From: Caldilineaceae bacterium
GTDB taxonomy: Bacteria; Chloroflexota; Anaerolineae; Caldilineales; Caldilineaceae
NCBI GenBank assembly: GCA_958295845.1
Contig: OY282376.1
Span: 3,795,022 to 3,859,021, forward strand
Length of the DNA stretch: 64,000 nt
Direction of reading: 5' to 3'
Below, in pieces: positions 1 through 9,490 of this stretch (its first letter is position 1; each line of letters begins with the position of its first letter). The position numbers were made by a program, and so were the translations under genes. The notes under the pieces are model-generated. The model worked only from the letters and a program-made list of their open reading frames with translations, did not search any database and was not told where the DNA came from.

Positions 1-824
1 GCAATGTGCCGGGCGATCCGCATTTGCACGGGTTCAAAATCCAGTGCGGCGACGACGGCACTGGCGTCTCCCATGGCGCCGGCGTGCACGGTTCCTCGCA
101 GGCGCCCCCATATCAGCACGTCGCCCCCGCTAATAACCTGCGCACCCGGGTTGACATCGCCCAGAATGACTACTGAGCCGGCGTGACGAATCGACTGGCC
201 GGAGCGCAGATTTCCCCGGTAGATGTAGGGCGGGGGCGCGGATTCTACGTTGGGCTCGTCTGCCCAGGGCGTGACGGCAGCTTGTTCACCGTCTCTCTCT
301 GTCACGCCCGGCTCCTGAGTCAGCGGCGCGAATGGCGACGCGTGAAAGTCGCTGCCGGGCGGTGGGCCGCCATCGTCGCGAAGGGAAGCCGGGTAAAGCC
401 TGCGCGCAGCCTGGGAAAGAAAACTTTCTCCGTTTCTCTCTGGCCTGCGTTCCAGTCTGACTACAGGCGGGGGCGTGTCTCCTTCCCAGATGACGTCCAG
501 TCCCAACTGCTTTGCGACCTGAAAGGAATCTCTATTGCCTGTGTGCAGAGAGACCAGGACGATATTCTGTTCTTCCAGCACTTCGTTAACTTCCTGAAGG
601 TGGTCTGCAGTGACCGTTCGGTCGCCAATTGCCAGCGACATTCGCTCGTCCCGGAAGAAGCCGTCTGCCTGCGAGATATGACTGGCGAGAAAGTCCAAGA
701 CCTGCGGCCAGGCACCTTTGTCGTCTGCGACTTCGACGACAGTATAACCGCCCCGGCCTTTGATGCGGACGTCAGGCCTGACGGGCGGCCCGGCTCTTGT
801 CGAGGAAACGCTGTTTGTACTCAT
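1..824 (-). CDS. minC: Septum site-determining protein MinC (partial, C-terminus beyond left edge)
   Basis: MinC inhibits FtsZ assembly away from midcell, together with MinD. I translated the minus strand from ATG at 822-824 and it stays open for 274 codons to the window edge. An N-terminal MinC-like domain (about residues 15-110) is followed by a Pro/acidic linker. The C-terminal MinC beta-helix begins near residue 198 with the diagnostic GNLRSGQ, GSVVILGDVNPGAQV and GGDVLIWGRLRGT segments. AAGGA lies 4 nt before the ATG, and an alternative upstream ATG runs straight into TGA. It is the last visible gene of the mreB-mreC-mreD-PBP2 operon, 123 bp after PBP2. MinD and MinE would be expected just outside the window. 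Confidence 0.93.
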   Translation of the reverse strand, partial: MSTNSVSSTRAGPPVRPDVRIKGRGGYTVVEVADDKGAWPQVLDFLASHISQADGFFRDERMSLAIGDRTVTADHLQEVNEVLEEQNIVLVSLHTGNRDSFQVAKQLGLDVIWEGDTPPPVVRLERRPERNGESFLSQAARRLYPASLRDDGGPPPGSDFHASPFAPLTQEPGVTERDGEQAAVTPWADEPNVESAPPPYIYRGNLRSGQSIRHAGSVVILGDVNPGAQVISGGDVLIWGRLRGTVHAGAMGDASAVVAALDFEPVQMRIARHI

Positions 825-947
825 TCGGTCCTTGTAGACATTAGAAAATAGTTCGCCGCGGGCAGCACTATAAGCCAAGAGGCGGAGACTGAGAACTGAA
901 ACCGGAAGACAAGGGGCGCAGCGGCAGTGTCAGAGCAGACGGGTTAG

Positions 948-3098
948 CTAAGGGCGCAGATCGTGAAACCATGCGTGAAGCGTCTCCTGCGCGACAGGGA
1001 TGGCCACGGTTGAACCTTCCCCTCCTGAATAGACAAAGACTGTGACAACGATTTCGGGATCTTCATAGGGAGCATAGGCGGTGTACCAGGCGTGGAATGG
1101 AAGATTCCCTTCGTGGTCGCGATCGGTGCAGTCCTGGATTTCCGGATCATAGGCACAGAACTCTGCTGTGCCGGTCTTGCCGGCGACAGTGATGCCATCG
1201 ACGCGACTATCAATTGAGGTCCCATAGGGGCCGTTTACCGCATGCCACATGCCTTTCTGGACGAAGGCAAGCAGGCCAGGGTCTACCGGCAGCCGTTCGC
1301 CAATTTCGGGTTCGTATTGCCACTGCAGGCGATTTTGTGTGTCGACCGTTTCCTGCACAAACTGCGGTTTGACCACATAACCGCCATTGGCGACTACGGC
1401 GGTACTGACCAGAACCTGCATCGGCGTCCCCAAGACATCGCCCTGGCCGATGGACATATTGTAGCTGTCGCCGGTGGTCCATGATTCGGCTTTGGTCAGC
1501 CTCTTCCACTGTTCGTCCGGGACAAATGCCTGGACTTCTCCGGGCAGATCGACGCCTGTAAGCTCACCGTAGCCAAAAAGCCGCATCCACTTGGCGAGGC
1601 GTTCGCTCCCCAGTCCCACCATGAAGTCCGGATAACCGCCGCCCAGATAGTAGAAGAAAATGTCATTTGAGAGGCCGAGCCCCTCGACGATGGTCATAGA
1701 GCCGTGAAGAATATTGAGCTTGTGATTCCAGCTCACGAATTGCTGGGCTTGGGTGGGATCGTCGGGGAAGAAGAAGTTAGGCAGGAAGATCGGTCCTCGA
1801 TCCACAAGCGTCGTATAGGGGGTGATGACATTTTCAGCGAGAGCGCCTGTGGCTGAGACGAGTTTGAAGGTTGAACCGGGCGGGTAAAGGCCGCCGATGG
1901 CATAGTTGTAGAGCGGGCGGCGTGTGTCATCTTCCACTTCCAGGGCCTGATACTCCTCGCCCAGCCCCTCTGAGAAGATGTTGTTGTCGTAACTGGGCAG
2001 ACTGACCAGGCCCAGCATCGCACCATTGCGGGGGTCCATTGCCAGCGCGACCCCGTGCGGTGCGCCTGTCTCTTCGAGTTGGCGCGCGAGGGCATTGTGC
2101 ATTACTTCCTGGAGGCGGATATCCAGGCTCAGATTCAGATTCAGACCCGGTTCAGGTTCCCGAACGATGTTGACGGTCCGACTTTCCCGGCCCAGAATAT
2201 CCACTTCGACAAGCCTTTTGCCCGGCAGGCCGCGCAGGGAGTCCTGGTAGGTATATTCAAGTCCATTCAGGCCGACCGGTTCGTTGGGGTCTTCGTATCC
2301 TCTGTCCGTGTAATTGTCTGCAGCCAATTTGGGGATGGGACCCAAGAAGCCCAACACGTGGCCTGCAAGTTCCCGGTAAGGGTATTCGCGTACGGGCTTC
2401 TGCAGTACCTGGACGCCGCGCAACTGGTAGGTCTCTTCTGCCACCTGAAACGCTCGCTCGCGGTCCACAAGTTCCAGGACCGAGATGGGCTTGTAGGAGC
2501 TGCCCTGTGTCCCGATGGCCACCGCCCGCTCCAGTAGCGCCAGCAGCCCACCGATTGGGAGGGGTTCGGAGAGGTCTGGAATCAGCGTTGGTACTTCTTC
2601 AAGGATTTCGCGTCCTTCATCGTCCTGTTTCAGGACTTCCAGATCAACGAGACGGAAGGAAAGACTGAGCCCGGCGGATTCGACGGTATTCCTGAAGTCT
2701 TCTCGTCCCAGGTGCAGAAACATGACTTCGGCTATGCGTATCGCCATCTCGGGATCGGTATTTGCCTCCAGGACTGCGAGCAGCCTTTCCAGCGCGACTC
2801 GCTGTTCGTCGATATCCGTATTGAGGTCGTCCGGGGGCAGGTCGGCCGGGGTAACGGCAATGACAAAGCTGGGACGATTGCGCGCCAAGATTTCGCCATT
2901 TCGATCATAGATGACGCCGCGCGGCGCGTAGGTGTCGATCTCCCGTAATCTGTTGACGGCCGCCTGCTCCTGATAGGTTGCGCCGCTAACGATTTGCAGC
3001 GAATACAGGCGGAAGCAGAATACGAAAAAGGTCGCCGCCAGCGTGAGGCGAACGACTATAGAGGTCGTCGTCGCTGTGTGCGCTGTGCGTTCGTCCAT
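948..3098 (-). CDS. mrdA: Penicillin-binding protein 2 (peptidoglycan DD-transpeptidase)
   Basis: PBP2 cross-links peptidoglycan during cell elongation with the MreBCD complex. The protein of about 716 aa has a short cytoplasmic tail, one membrane anchor (about residues 15-38), a PBP dimerisation region (about 40-310) and a transpeptidase domain. The three active-site motifs are present: STFK near 409-412, SND near 477-479 and KTG near 641-643. Length fits the family. I prefer ATG at 3096-3098, which has AAAAGG about 8 nt upstream, over a TTG six codons earlier. It lies just downstream of mreD in the elongasome operon, which supports PBP2 over division PBP3. Confidence 0.95.
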   Translation of the reverse strand: MDERTAHTATTTSIVVRLTLAATFFVFCFRLYSLQIVSGATYQEQAAVNRLREIDTYAPRGVIYDRNGEILARNRPSFVIAVTPADLPPDDLNTDIDEQRVALERLLAVLEANTDPEMAIRIAEVMFLHLGREDFRNTVESAGLSLSFRLVDLEVLKQDDEGREILEEVPTLIPDLSEPLPIGGLLALLERAVAIGTQGSSYKPISVLELVDRERAFQVAEETYQLRGVQVLQKPVREYPYRELAGHVLGFLGPIPKLAADNYTDRGYEDPNEPVGLNGLEYTYQDSLRGLPGKRLVEVDILGRESRTVNIVREPEPGLNLNLSLDIRLQEVMHNALARQLEETGAPHGVALAMDPRNGAMLGLVSLPSYDNNIFSEGLGEEYQALEVEDDTRRPLYNYAIGGLYPPGSTFKLVSATGALAENVITPYTTLVDRGPIFLPNFFFPDDPTQAQQFVSWNHKLNILHGSMTIVEGLGLSNDIFFYYLGGGYPDFMVGLGSERLAKWMRLFGYGELTGVDLPGEVQAFVPDEQWKRLTKAESWTTGDSYNMSIGQGDVLGTPMQVLVSTAVVANGGYVVKPQFVQETVDTQNRLQWQYEPEIGERLPVDPGLLAFVQKGMWHAVNGPYGTSIDSRVDGITVAGKTGTAEFCAYDPEIQDCTDRDHEGNLPFHAWYTAYAPYEDPEIVVTVFVYSGGEGSTVAIPVAQETLHAWFHDLRP

Positions 3099-3171
3099 AG
3101 TTGGCCTTTTCAGCAAGTGCTGAAGTCAGAGTTTACGTTTCGTTGGCCTTGCGGCCGCGGACATCCGGAAC

Positions 3172-3816
3172 TTAAGGATAGTTCGTTTGCTCGGGCAAAC
3201 GATTCAGAATTGGTGTTGCCAGGAACATGACGGCGCCATTGTACAGCGTGGCCGGGACGATCAGGTTGACTACAAGTGGGGCGGGCGGGAACCTGTAGCC
3301 GACGCCGACCAGGATAGCCAGGTAGATCATTGAAAAGACAAGCGTGCCCGACAAGGCCGCGATAGATGGCACAAAGGAATTACGCCGAAAGATCGCGTTG
3401 TGGCCGATTCCGGTCAGGAATGAGGTTGCCATCAGGGCCAAACTGGATGCGCCGATGGCTCCTCCGCTGAGGACATCCATCCACAGCCCGCCGACGAACC
3501 CCCAGAAGACTGCGCCGCGCCCGCCGGCAATCAGTGACCTGGCAATCACAAGCAGCAGGATCAGGTCCGGGTAGACGCCCCGTACCGCCAATTTCGGGAC
3601 GACGACGACCTGAAAGACGGCTGCTGCGCCAAGAACGGGGACGATCAGCCATGAGCTCCCCAGGTTGGATGAAGAGAATGCAGAGGAGAATGTTCTCCTT
3701 GCACTAACCTGTTGAACACCGTCCTGGCGTGCGCCGCCAGACCCGAAGAATGAGCCTCCGTTTCTTCTTTCCTGGGAGATTCCCCTCGGCCCGAGACGTT
3801 GCCAATCACTCGTCAC
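3172..3816 (-). CDS. mreD: Rod shape-determining protein MreD
   Basis: MreD is the integral membrane partner of MreC in the elongasome. The 214-aa product has a basic, Ser/Gly-rich N-terminus of about 50 residues and then four or five hydrophobic segments, as in the family. The N-terminal extension is longer than in most MreD proteins. I place the start at GTG 3814-3816: it has AGGAG 5 nt upstream and overlaps the end of mreC by 11 nt, which suggests translational coupling. A reading start further upstream at 3861 would overlap mreC by over 50 nt without a better ribosome site. Family assignment rests on position and topology more than on sequence motifs. Confidence 0.88.
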   Translation of the reverse strand: MTSDWQRLGPRGISQERRNGGSFFGSGGARQDGVQQVSARRTFSSAFSSSNLGSSWLIVPVLGAAAVFQVVVVPKLAVRGVYPDLILLLVIARSLIAGGRGAVFWGFVGGLWMDVLSGGAIGASSLALMATSFLTGIGHNAIFRRNSFVPSIAALSGTLVFSMIYLAILVGVGYRFPPAPLVVNLIVPATLYNGAVMFLATPILNRLPEQTNYP

Positions 3817-4708
3817 TCGTTTCTCCTGGCTGATCCGGCAATGTATCCAGCAGCGGTACAAACTCGGATGGGTCGAAGTTGGTGACGACCATCACCTCTT
3901 CGAGCTGGCCGAAATTCACAGTCGGTCTTACAACAGCCTCCTGAAAGACATTAACATCTCTTTGCCGCACTTCGACAACCTGGCCGATATGGATTCCTTT
4001 GGGGAAGGAGCCGCCCATGCCCGAGGTAAGAACCACCTCCCCTACCCCGATTTCCGTGCCCTGGGGAAGGAATCCGATAACCGGATGGGAGCCGGGCGTT
4101 CCACTGATGACCCCGGTCAACCGGCTCGCCTGCAGGATGGCGTTGACGGTACTGGACGGATCAGTGATAAGCAATATTTTGGAGGTGGTTGCCGTGACCT
4201 CGCTGATGCGGCCGACGAGGCCCTGCTCATTCACCACCGGCATGCCAACTTTGATGCCGTGGCGGGATCCGAGATCGATCATTGCCACGTTGAGGAAGTT
4301 GGTGGCGTTCTGTCCGATCACGCGGGCGATGATCTGTCCGCCCTGCAGTTCGAAGCTGGGCCTGGTTTCGGCAAATTCCAGGAGTTCGCGCAAGCGTTGA
4401 TTTTCGCGCTCCACCTCCTGCAAACGCAGATTTTCGACGCTCAGGCTTTCGACGATACGTTCTAGTTCGGTTAACCGCCGCTGGAGAGAGCGATAGTTGC
4501 GCAGATTTGTCAGGGACCTGGAAAGGCGGTTGGTCAAAGTCGCCAAACCGGACTGGCCCGGTGCGGTAACCATGGTGACCAGTCCTTCCACTGTCCCCAG
4601 GCGGCCGGTCTGTTGTAGGGCCAGGAGCAGGACGGCCGTCAGAGTGAGGATAACAATTTTGAGCCCAAAGTTGACACTGCCCCAGCCGCGTTGATCGCTG
4701 TTACGCAT
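3806..4708 (-). CDS. mreC: Rod shape-determining protein MreC
   Basis: MreC forms a periplasmic scaffold linking MreB to PBP2. The 300-aa protein has one N-terminal membrane segment (about residues 13-31), a coiled coil rich in Leu, Glu and Arg (about 65-112), and the beta-barrel MreC domain. The latter carries typical phrases such as GLVGRISEV and a late TSGMGGSFPKGIHIG segment. This domain order and length are standard. It lies 59 bp after mreB and overlaps mreD, so the three are almost certainly co-transcribed. Confidence 0.96.
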   Translation of the reverse strand: MRNSDQRGWGSVNFGLKIVILTLTAVLLLALQQTGRLGTVEGLVTMVTAPGQSGLATLTNRLSRSLTNLRNYRSLQRRLTELERIVESLSVENLRLQEVERENQRLRELLEFAETRPSFELQGGQIIARVIGQNATNFLNVAMIDLGSRHGIKVGMPVVNEQGLVGRISEVTATTSKILLITDPSSTVNAILQASRLTGVISGTPGSHPVIGFLPQGTEIGVGEVVLTSGMGGSFPKGIHIGQVVEVRQRDVNVFQEAVVRPTVNFGQLEEVMVVTNFDPSEFVPLLDTLPDQPGETSDE

Positions 4709-4767
4709 AGGCTTTACGATGCTATTTCAGATAGGGGCACACTGGACTTGCCTACTCGAGTCTTGAG

Positions 4768-5838
4768 CTATCGAATCGTACTCTTACGTTGCATTGTTGT
4801 CAGCGTTTCGGCGTAGTGCTCCGGCTTCTCCAGGATCATGCCTGTCCCCAACACGACCGAGGAAAGCGGATTGTCGGCCACATAGACGTGCATGCGGTTT
4901 TCGTCCTGAATGCGCTGGGCCAATCCCTGCAATAGAGCGCCACCGCCTGCCAGCACGATCCCATGCTCCATCAAGTCTGCTACGAGCTCCGGGGGCGTGT
5001 CATCCAGTGTATCCTTGACCGCGTCGACGATGACTTCAACAGAGCCGGTCAGTGCCTCTCTGATTTCAACAGAGCTGATCTCGATGGCTTCGGGCAGCCC
5101 CGTAATCAGATTTCGGCCTCTGATGATCATGGTCCGCTCATGTTCGAGCGGATAGGCGGAGCCTATTTCAATCTTGACACGCTCGGCCATACGCTCGCCG
5201 ATCAGGAGATTGTACTTCTGGCGGCTGTAGTTGACTATGTCTTCGTTCATCTCATCTCCGGCAACGCGGATTGAGCGTGAAACGACGATCCCACCCATGG
5301 AGATCACCGCCACCTCGGTGGTTCCGCCACCGATGTCGACGATCATGGAGCCTACGGATTCGGTAACCGGCAGTCCTGCGCCGATGGCGGCGGCCATTGG
5401 CTCTTCGACCAAGCCGGCTTCTCTGGCGCCGGCGCTGACGGTTGCGTCCCGGACAGCGCGTTTCTCCACTTCGGTTACGCCGGAAGGGATGCCGATGACA
5501 ACGCGCGGGCGGGCGGTACCGAAGGCCCGGTTGCCGTGAACCTTGCCGATAAAGGCATGGATCATCTCTTCCGTCATCTTGAAGTCGGAGATGACGCCGT
5601 CCTGCAGAGGGCGAACGGCCACGATGTGTGAGGGCGTGCGGCCGACCATCTCCTTGGCCTCCTGCCCGATTGCTTTGACCGAATTGCGGCGTTTCGACGA
5701 TTTGTCGATAGCAACCACCGACGGTTCGTCAATGATGACCCCTCGGCCTTTCACATGAACCAGGGTATTTGCGGTGCCCAGGTCAATGCCGATATCGAGT
5801 GAAAAAAGCCCCAAGAGCCAATCTAACGGGTTCGCCAC
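4768..5838 (-). CDS. mreB: Actin-like cell shape protein MreB
   Basis: MreB polymerises along the inner membrane and directs lateral wall synthesis. The 356-aa protein begins with a short hydrophobic amphipathic stretch, then shows the actin-fold nucleotide motifs: phosphate-1 (DLGTANTLVHVKG), phosphate-2 (VDIGGGTTEVAVISMGG near residue 165) and the adenosine motif (LAGGGALLQGL near 296). It is the first gene of the minus-strand elongasome operon and is divergent from tilS. A candidate -10 element for it lies at 5928-5933. Confidence 0.97.
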   Translation of the reverse strand: MANPLDWLLGLFSLDIGIDLGTANTLVHVKGRGVIIDEPSVVAIDKSSKRRNSVKAIGQEAKEMVGRTPSHIVAVRPLQDGVISDFKMTEEMIHAFIGKVHGNRAFGTARPRVVIGIPSGVTEVEKRAVRDATVSAGAREAGLVEEPMAAAIGAGLPVTESVGSMIVDIGGGTTEVAVISMGGIVVSRSIRVAGDEMNEDIVNYSRQKYNLLIGERMAERVKIEIGSAYPLEHERTMIIRGRNLITGLPEAIEISSVEIREALTGSVEVIVDAVKDTLDDTPPELVADLMEHGIVLAGGGALLQGLAQRIQDENRMHVYVADNPLSSVVLGTGMILEKPEHYAETLTTMQRKSTIR

Positions 5839-5927
5839 TCCGGTGACATCTCCATTTCTTGCAGGGACGGATCAACAGCAGGCGGCTTGACCGCCCACTG
5901 CATTTTTGAAGTACCTTTAACGATACA

Positions 5928-5973
5928 AGTATACCATAGGGACAATTGACACAAAATACAAATGACATAACTA
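5928..5973. promoter_or_regulatory. Divergent promoter region of mreB and tilS
   Basis: Minus strand: TATACT (5928-5933 on the complement) is a good -10 element about 90 bp before mreB, but its -35 is weak. Plus strand: TTGACA at 5946-5951 is a consensus -35, followed after 16 bp only by a poor -10 (TAACTA at 5968-5973). The arrangement is plausible for two divergent operons, but the exact start sites are inference. Confidence 0.45.
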
Positions 5974-6107
5974 TAGCATCCTTTTCGTCGATCCGTTTTG
6001 CTAAAGACCGACGCCCTCCGCTATTCTATTGGGGTGAACCTGGAGGTAGCGGCAGGCATGAAGCCCCGAACTGCGCCAGCCATTTGCAAAGGATTTCGTG
6101 CTGGACC

Positions 6108-7793
6108 ATGTCGAACAGGAAAGTTAAAATTCCGACTGAGAGCAAGGCATTTTCCCTGTCCCAGAAGGCCGACGCGCGTTCCGGAGCCGGCCAGACGGGG
6201 CCGGTTCGGGGCACTCCGTCAGACAGGGACAAGGGACTGGTCGAATTGGTCGGGCAGACGCGGGCGAGAGAAGACTTTTTTCCTTCGCCGTCTCAGGATG
6301 ACGGCCGCTCTGCAAAGGTCGTCGCGGCGGTCAGTGGGGGCGCGGACAGTATGGCCCTATTGCACCTGCTCACATGCATGCGCACCGCCTGGAACCTTGA
6401 CCTGGTCGTCGCCCATCTGGATCACAATATCCGACCTGAGTCGGCTGATGACGCTTCGTTTGTATGCGAGATGGCCAGGAGCTGGGACTTACCTTTCGAG
6501 ACGACCAGATTGCCCTCGGATGCGCTGACTACAAAGGGGAACCTGGAGGCGACCGCCCGCAATTTGCGCTACCAGTTTCTGGCCCAGGTGGCCGTCGACC
6601 AGCGGGTGGAAGGTTGCACTGTGGATGTTGCGGTGGCCCACACGGCCAACGACCAGGCTGAAACGGTGCTGATGAACCTGATTCGAGGCAGCGGCCTGCA
6701 CGGGCTGGCAGGAATGCAGGTGGTGAGGCCGCTGCTACTTGACGGGCAGCCAGTAACAGGTGTTCGAGTCGTTCGACCGCTCCTGGAGGCCACCCGTTCG
6801 GAGATCGTGCAATATCTCAGGGAACACGACATCCCCTGGCGGGAAGACGCATCCAACCAGGACAGGAGATTCGTGCGCAATCGAGTAAGACACGAGGTAT
6901 TGCCGCTCCTGAAAGAACTCAATCCAAGAATCGTCGAGTCTCTGTGCAGAACGGCAACGGTGATGCGGGGTGAGGCGAAGCGAGCGGAGCGCCACACACG
7001 GCATGCTCTAGAGGCGACGAGACTAAGGAGCCAGAATAGGGAATCGCTCAGCGAGTCAGGGCGGCAGGTCTTCGACCTGTATTCCTTTCGCGGTCTGAAC
7101 GCGGGCGAGCAGCGGGAGGCGTTGCGAGCGTCCGCGCGCGAGCTGGGGGCAGTCTTAACCGGCCTTGGATTCGACACTGTTGAGCGGATTCGCCGTAAAG
7201 TCTGTGAAGAAGAAAGCTCTGGCGGACCCTACAGCTGGTTCGCCGACCTCATGCTGACACGTACGCAAGACGCATTCAGCCTGCACCACAGGGACATTAC
7301 GCCGTTTGCGCCAGGGCATCCTTATCTCGATGGCAGTTGGCAGGCGAGCGGTCCTGCCAATGTGTTGTCGGCGGGCGGAGAGATCATTGTCGACCGCTGG
7401 ACTTTGCACTGCGAGGAGGTGGACAGACGGGACCTGCCTTACGATTGGGGGGAGAAGTCGACCGGTTCGTCAAGGCCGGGAACGGCATTGAGCAAGGGCA
7501 ACCTCAGTAGATGGGAGGCATACATCGACGCTGACGCAGTTCAGCAGCTCCGTCTCAGTAGGCCGCGTACGGGTCTGCGCTTTGAACCGCTGGGGCTGGG
7601 CGGGCACGGCAAAGCGCTGGCCGACTATTTCACCGATCGCAAAGTCCCGCGCTTCCTGCGTCCCGGCTGGCCCATTCTGGTGGACGGGGAGCGGGTGGTC
7701 TGGGTAGGAGGACACCAGATCGCCCACAGGGTACGCGTCACGTCCGGCAGCCGCAGAGTCCTCCATCTATTCTGGGAGCCAACCGGTCGATGA
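6108..7793 (+). CDS. tilS: tRNA(Ile)-lysidine synthase
   Basis: TilS uses ATP and lysine to modify C34 of the minor tRNA(Ile) that reads AUA. The PP-loop SGGADS is present (about residues 76-81 from this start), followed by the typical HLDHNIRPES region, the HTANDQAETVLMNL segment, and a C-terminal TilS_C domain ending with GGHQIAHRVRVT. The family is usually 430-470 aa. From ATG 6108 this product is 561 aa, with about 65 poorly structured residues before the PP-loop domain. The true start may lie later, since no strong ribosome site marks this ATG (AAAGGA sits about 14 nt upstream). It overlaps the next frame by ATGA. Confidence 0.93.
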   Translation: MSNRKVKIPTESKAFSLSQKADARSGAGQTGPVRGTPSDRDKGLVELVGQTRAREDFFPSPSQDDGRSAKVVAAVSGGADSMALLHLLTCMRTAWNLDLVVAHLDHNIRPESADDASFVCEMARSWDLPFETTRLPSDALTTKGNLEATARNLRYQFLAQVAVDQRVEGCTVDVAVAHTANDQAETVLMNLIRGSGLHGLAGMQVVRPLLLDGQPVTGVRVVRPLLEATRSEIVQYLREHDIPWREDASNQDRRFVRNRVRHEVLPLLKELNPRIVESLCRTATVMRGEAKRAERHTRHALEATRLRSQNRESLSESGRQVFDLYSFRGLNAGEQREALRASARELGAVLTGLGFDTVERIRRKVCEEESSGGPYSWFADLMLTRTQDAFSLHHRDITPFAPGHPYLDGSWQASGPANVLSAGGEIIVDRWTLHCEEVDRRDLPYDWGEKSTGSSRPGTALSKGNLSRWEAYIDADAVQQLRLSRPRTGLRFEPLGLGGHGKALADYFTDRKVPRFLRPGWPILVDGERVVWVGGHQIAHRVRVTSGSRRVLHLFWEPTGR

Positions 7794-7840
7794 GTGTACG
7801 TCCGCTGGTCCTATGGGTGGCTCGCCAGGAGGAGACTGTG

Positions 7841-8038
7841 ATGCGCTTCACGCGGCGCGATCGGGAATTGGCCACGGGCGTACTGACAGATGCGCACGGC
7901 ACGGTCCCATTCTCCTTCGACCGCCTGGCGAGACGTCTGAGCCTGCCTGATCGCGACATCCTTCTTGACGATTATGGTTGGGAATTGGACGAGAAGGGTC
8001 GGATTATTTTCCAGTCTCGTCGTTCCGATCAGGAATAG
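7841..8038 (+). CDS. Small protein of unknown function (65 aa)
   Basis: I do not recognise this gene. An AGGAGGAG ribosome site 6-8 nt before ATG 7841 marks the start. The same frame is open from 7790, where an ATG overlaps the tilS stop. The product is highly charged, with no membrane segment. It begins MRFTRRDRELATG and has a C-terminal DDYGWELDEKGRIIF segment that reads like a small folded domain. It is squeezed between tilS and the NUDIX gene, 6 bp before the latter, so it is probably co-transcribed. Strong translation signals make it a likely real gene. Confidence 0.6.
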   Translation: MRFTRRDRELATGVLTDAHGTVPFSFDRLARRLSLPDRDILLDDYGWELDEKGRIIFQSRRSDQE

Positions 8039-8044
8039 CCCAGT

Positions 8045-8746
8045 ATGCAATCCACAGGGAACCGGACAGTTGTGACCGCCTCATTCGATAGTTTTTTTGA
8101 CTGTTTGCAGCGTAATCTGGCCGCGTCGCTCCCGGGGCGTCCGGCCCAGGCTAAGATGGCGCCGCTGCCGCGACCGGGCTGGGATCCCGACGACAGGTCG
8201 GATGAGCCGGCCCGCAAGAGCGGCGTTCTGGTGCTGCTTTATAGCCTGCAGGGCCAGCTGCATGTGCCACTGATCCTGCGACCTACTTATGACGGCACGC
8301 ACAGTGGACAGGTCGCGTTTCCCGGAGGAGGTAGTGAGACACGGGATAGGGACGTGACCGAGACGGCGTTGCGGGAGACTCATGAGGAGCTGGGCATCGA
8401 TCCCAGGGACGTACAGGTTCTCGGCACGCTCACCGATCTATATATTCGGCCCAGCAACTACGACGTATACCCTACGGTAGGACGACTCAACGCAGCGCCG
8501 GTCTTTCGACCCGATCCCAGTGAGGTTGCCCAGCTACTTGAAGTACCACTGGCAGCTCTGTTTGATCCGGCGCACCGGCGGCGGGAGGCGTGGCAACTTG
8601 CCGATCGACCTGCGCAGGTGCCTTTTTTCGCTATTCAGGATCAGACCATCTGGGGGGCGACAGCGATGATACTGAGCGAGTTACTCGCGGTGGTGCGAAG
8701 ATGCCTGCCGGATGGCGCCAAATTTGGTAGGCTCTGCAGCGAATGA
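8045..8746 (+). CDS. NUDIX hydrolase, CoA pyrophosphatase type
   Basis: Probably cleaves CoA or acyl-CoA to phosphopantetheine and 3',5'-ADP. The 233-aa protein carries the NUDIX box with REthEELGI at about residues 110-118. Just before it is the CoA-specific signature of the NudL/PCD1 group, with an R-x(n)-H-SGQVAFPGG pattern (about 80-96). The spacing inside the box, with a longer acidic loop than in general NUDIX proteins, also fits the CoA subgroup. No membrane segment is present. It follows the 65-aa frame and precedes hpt by about 110 bp. Confidence 0.88.
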   Translation: MQSTGNRTVVTASFDSFFDCLQRNLAASLPGRPAQAKMAPLPRPGWDPDDRSDEPARKSGVLVLLYSLQGQLHVPLILRPTYDGTHSGQVAFPGGGSETRDRDVTETALRETHEELGIDPRDVQVLGTLTDLYIRPSNYDVYPTVGRLNAAPVFRPDPSEVAQLLEVPLAALFDPAHRRREAWQLADRPAQVPFFAIQDQTIWGATAMILSELLAVVRRCLPDGAKFGRLCSE

Positions 8747-8857
8747 TACGATCCCGAGCCATCTTGGGGGGCTTGATTGGTCTCTCGAGTTTGCGCCGGA
8801 TGCCCCCGAGTTTATTTTCGTCCATTGCATGGACCACAAAAACAGGAGAAAAGGTGT

Positions 8858-9475
8858 ATGGCAGAGCGCTCACCAGGAGTCGCTGTGGTGAATGAGGAGA
8901 AATCCGAAGTGTGCGTGCAGAAGTCAATGTGTCAAGACATCGAGCGCGTATTGATCTCTGCGGAGGAGATTCAGGACCGTGTTCGCGATTTGGGCCGCCA
9001 GATCGATGAGCGCTATGCGGGGGAGGACTTGTTGTTAATTGCTGTTCTAAAGGGCAGTATCGTGTTTATCGCCGACCTGATGAGAGCGATCTCGATCCCG
9101 CACGAAGTGGACTTTCTGGCTACAAGCAGCTACGGCGCCTCCTCTACGAGCTCGGGTGTGGTTCGGATTCTGAAGGATCTGAATGAACCGATTGGAGGCC
9201 GCCATGCCCTTTTGGTCGAGGACATCATTGACAGCGGACATACGCTCGCCTACCTTACCCGGCTCTTCAGTGCCCGAAATCCTGCAAGCCTGGAGATTGT
9301 GACGTTGCTGGACAAACCTTCCCGGCGGGAAGTAGACATTGATCTCTTCTGGACAGGGTTTTCCATCCCAAACGAGTTTGTCATCGGCTACGGACTGGAT
9401 TTCAATCAGAAATACCGCAACCTCCCCTACATCGGCGTTCTCAAGCCTGAGGTATATCAGCCCGATTTAGAATAG
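8858..9475 (+). CDS. hpt: Hypoxanthine phosphoribosyltransferase
   Basis: Salvages hypoxanthine or guanine to IMP or GMP using PRPP. The 205-aa product has the PRPP-binding signature VEDIIDSGHTL, the early LKGS loop and the C-terminal base-recognition region around IPNEFVIGYGLDFNQKYRN. The chosen ATG follows AGGAGAAAAGG. An N-terminal tail of about 25 residues precedes the conserved domain, so a start at the later Met (MCQDIER) cannot be excluded. It is the purine-salvage counterpart to purH at 19.4 kb. Confidence 0.95.
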   Translation: MAERSPGVAVVNEEKSEVCVQKSMCQDIERVLISAEEIQDRVRDLGRQIDERYAGEDLLLIAVLKGSIVFIADLMRAISIPHEVDFLATSSYGASSTSSGVVRILKDLNEPIGGRHALLVEDIIDSGHTLAYLTRLFSARNPASLEIVTLLDKPSRREVDIDLFWTGFSIPNEFVIGYGLDFNQKYRNLPYIGVLKPEVYQPDLE

Positions 9476-9490
9476 TTACGCTGCGGGCAG

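Noticed and set aside
183..851. 222-codon plus-strand frame at the left edge
   Set aside because: The opposite strand encodes MinC with diagnostic C-terminal motifs.
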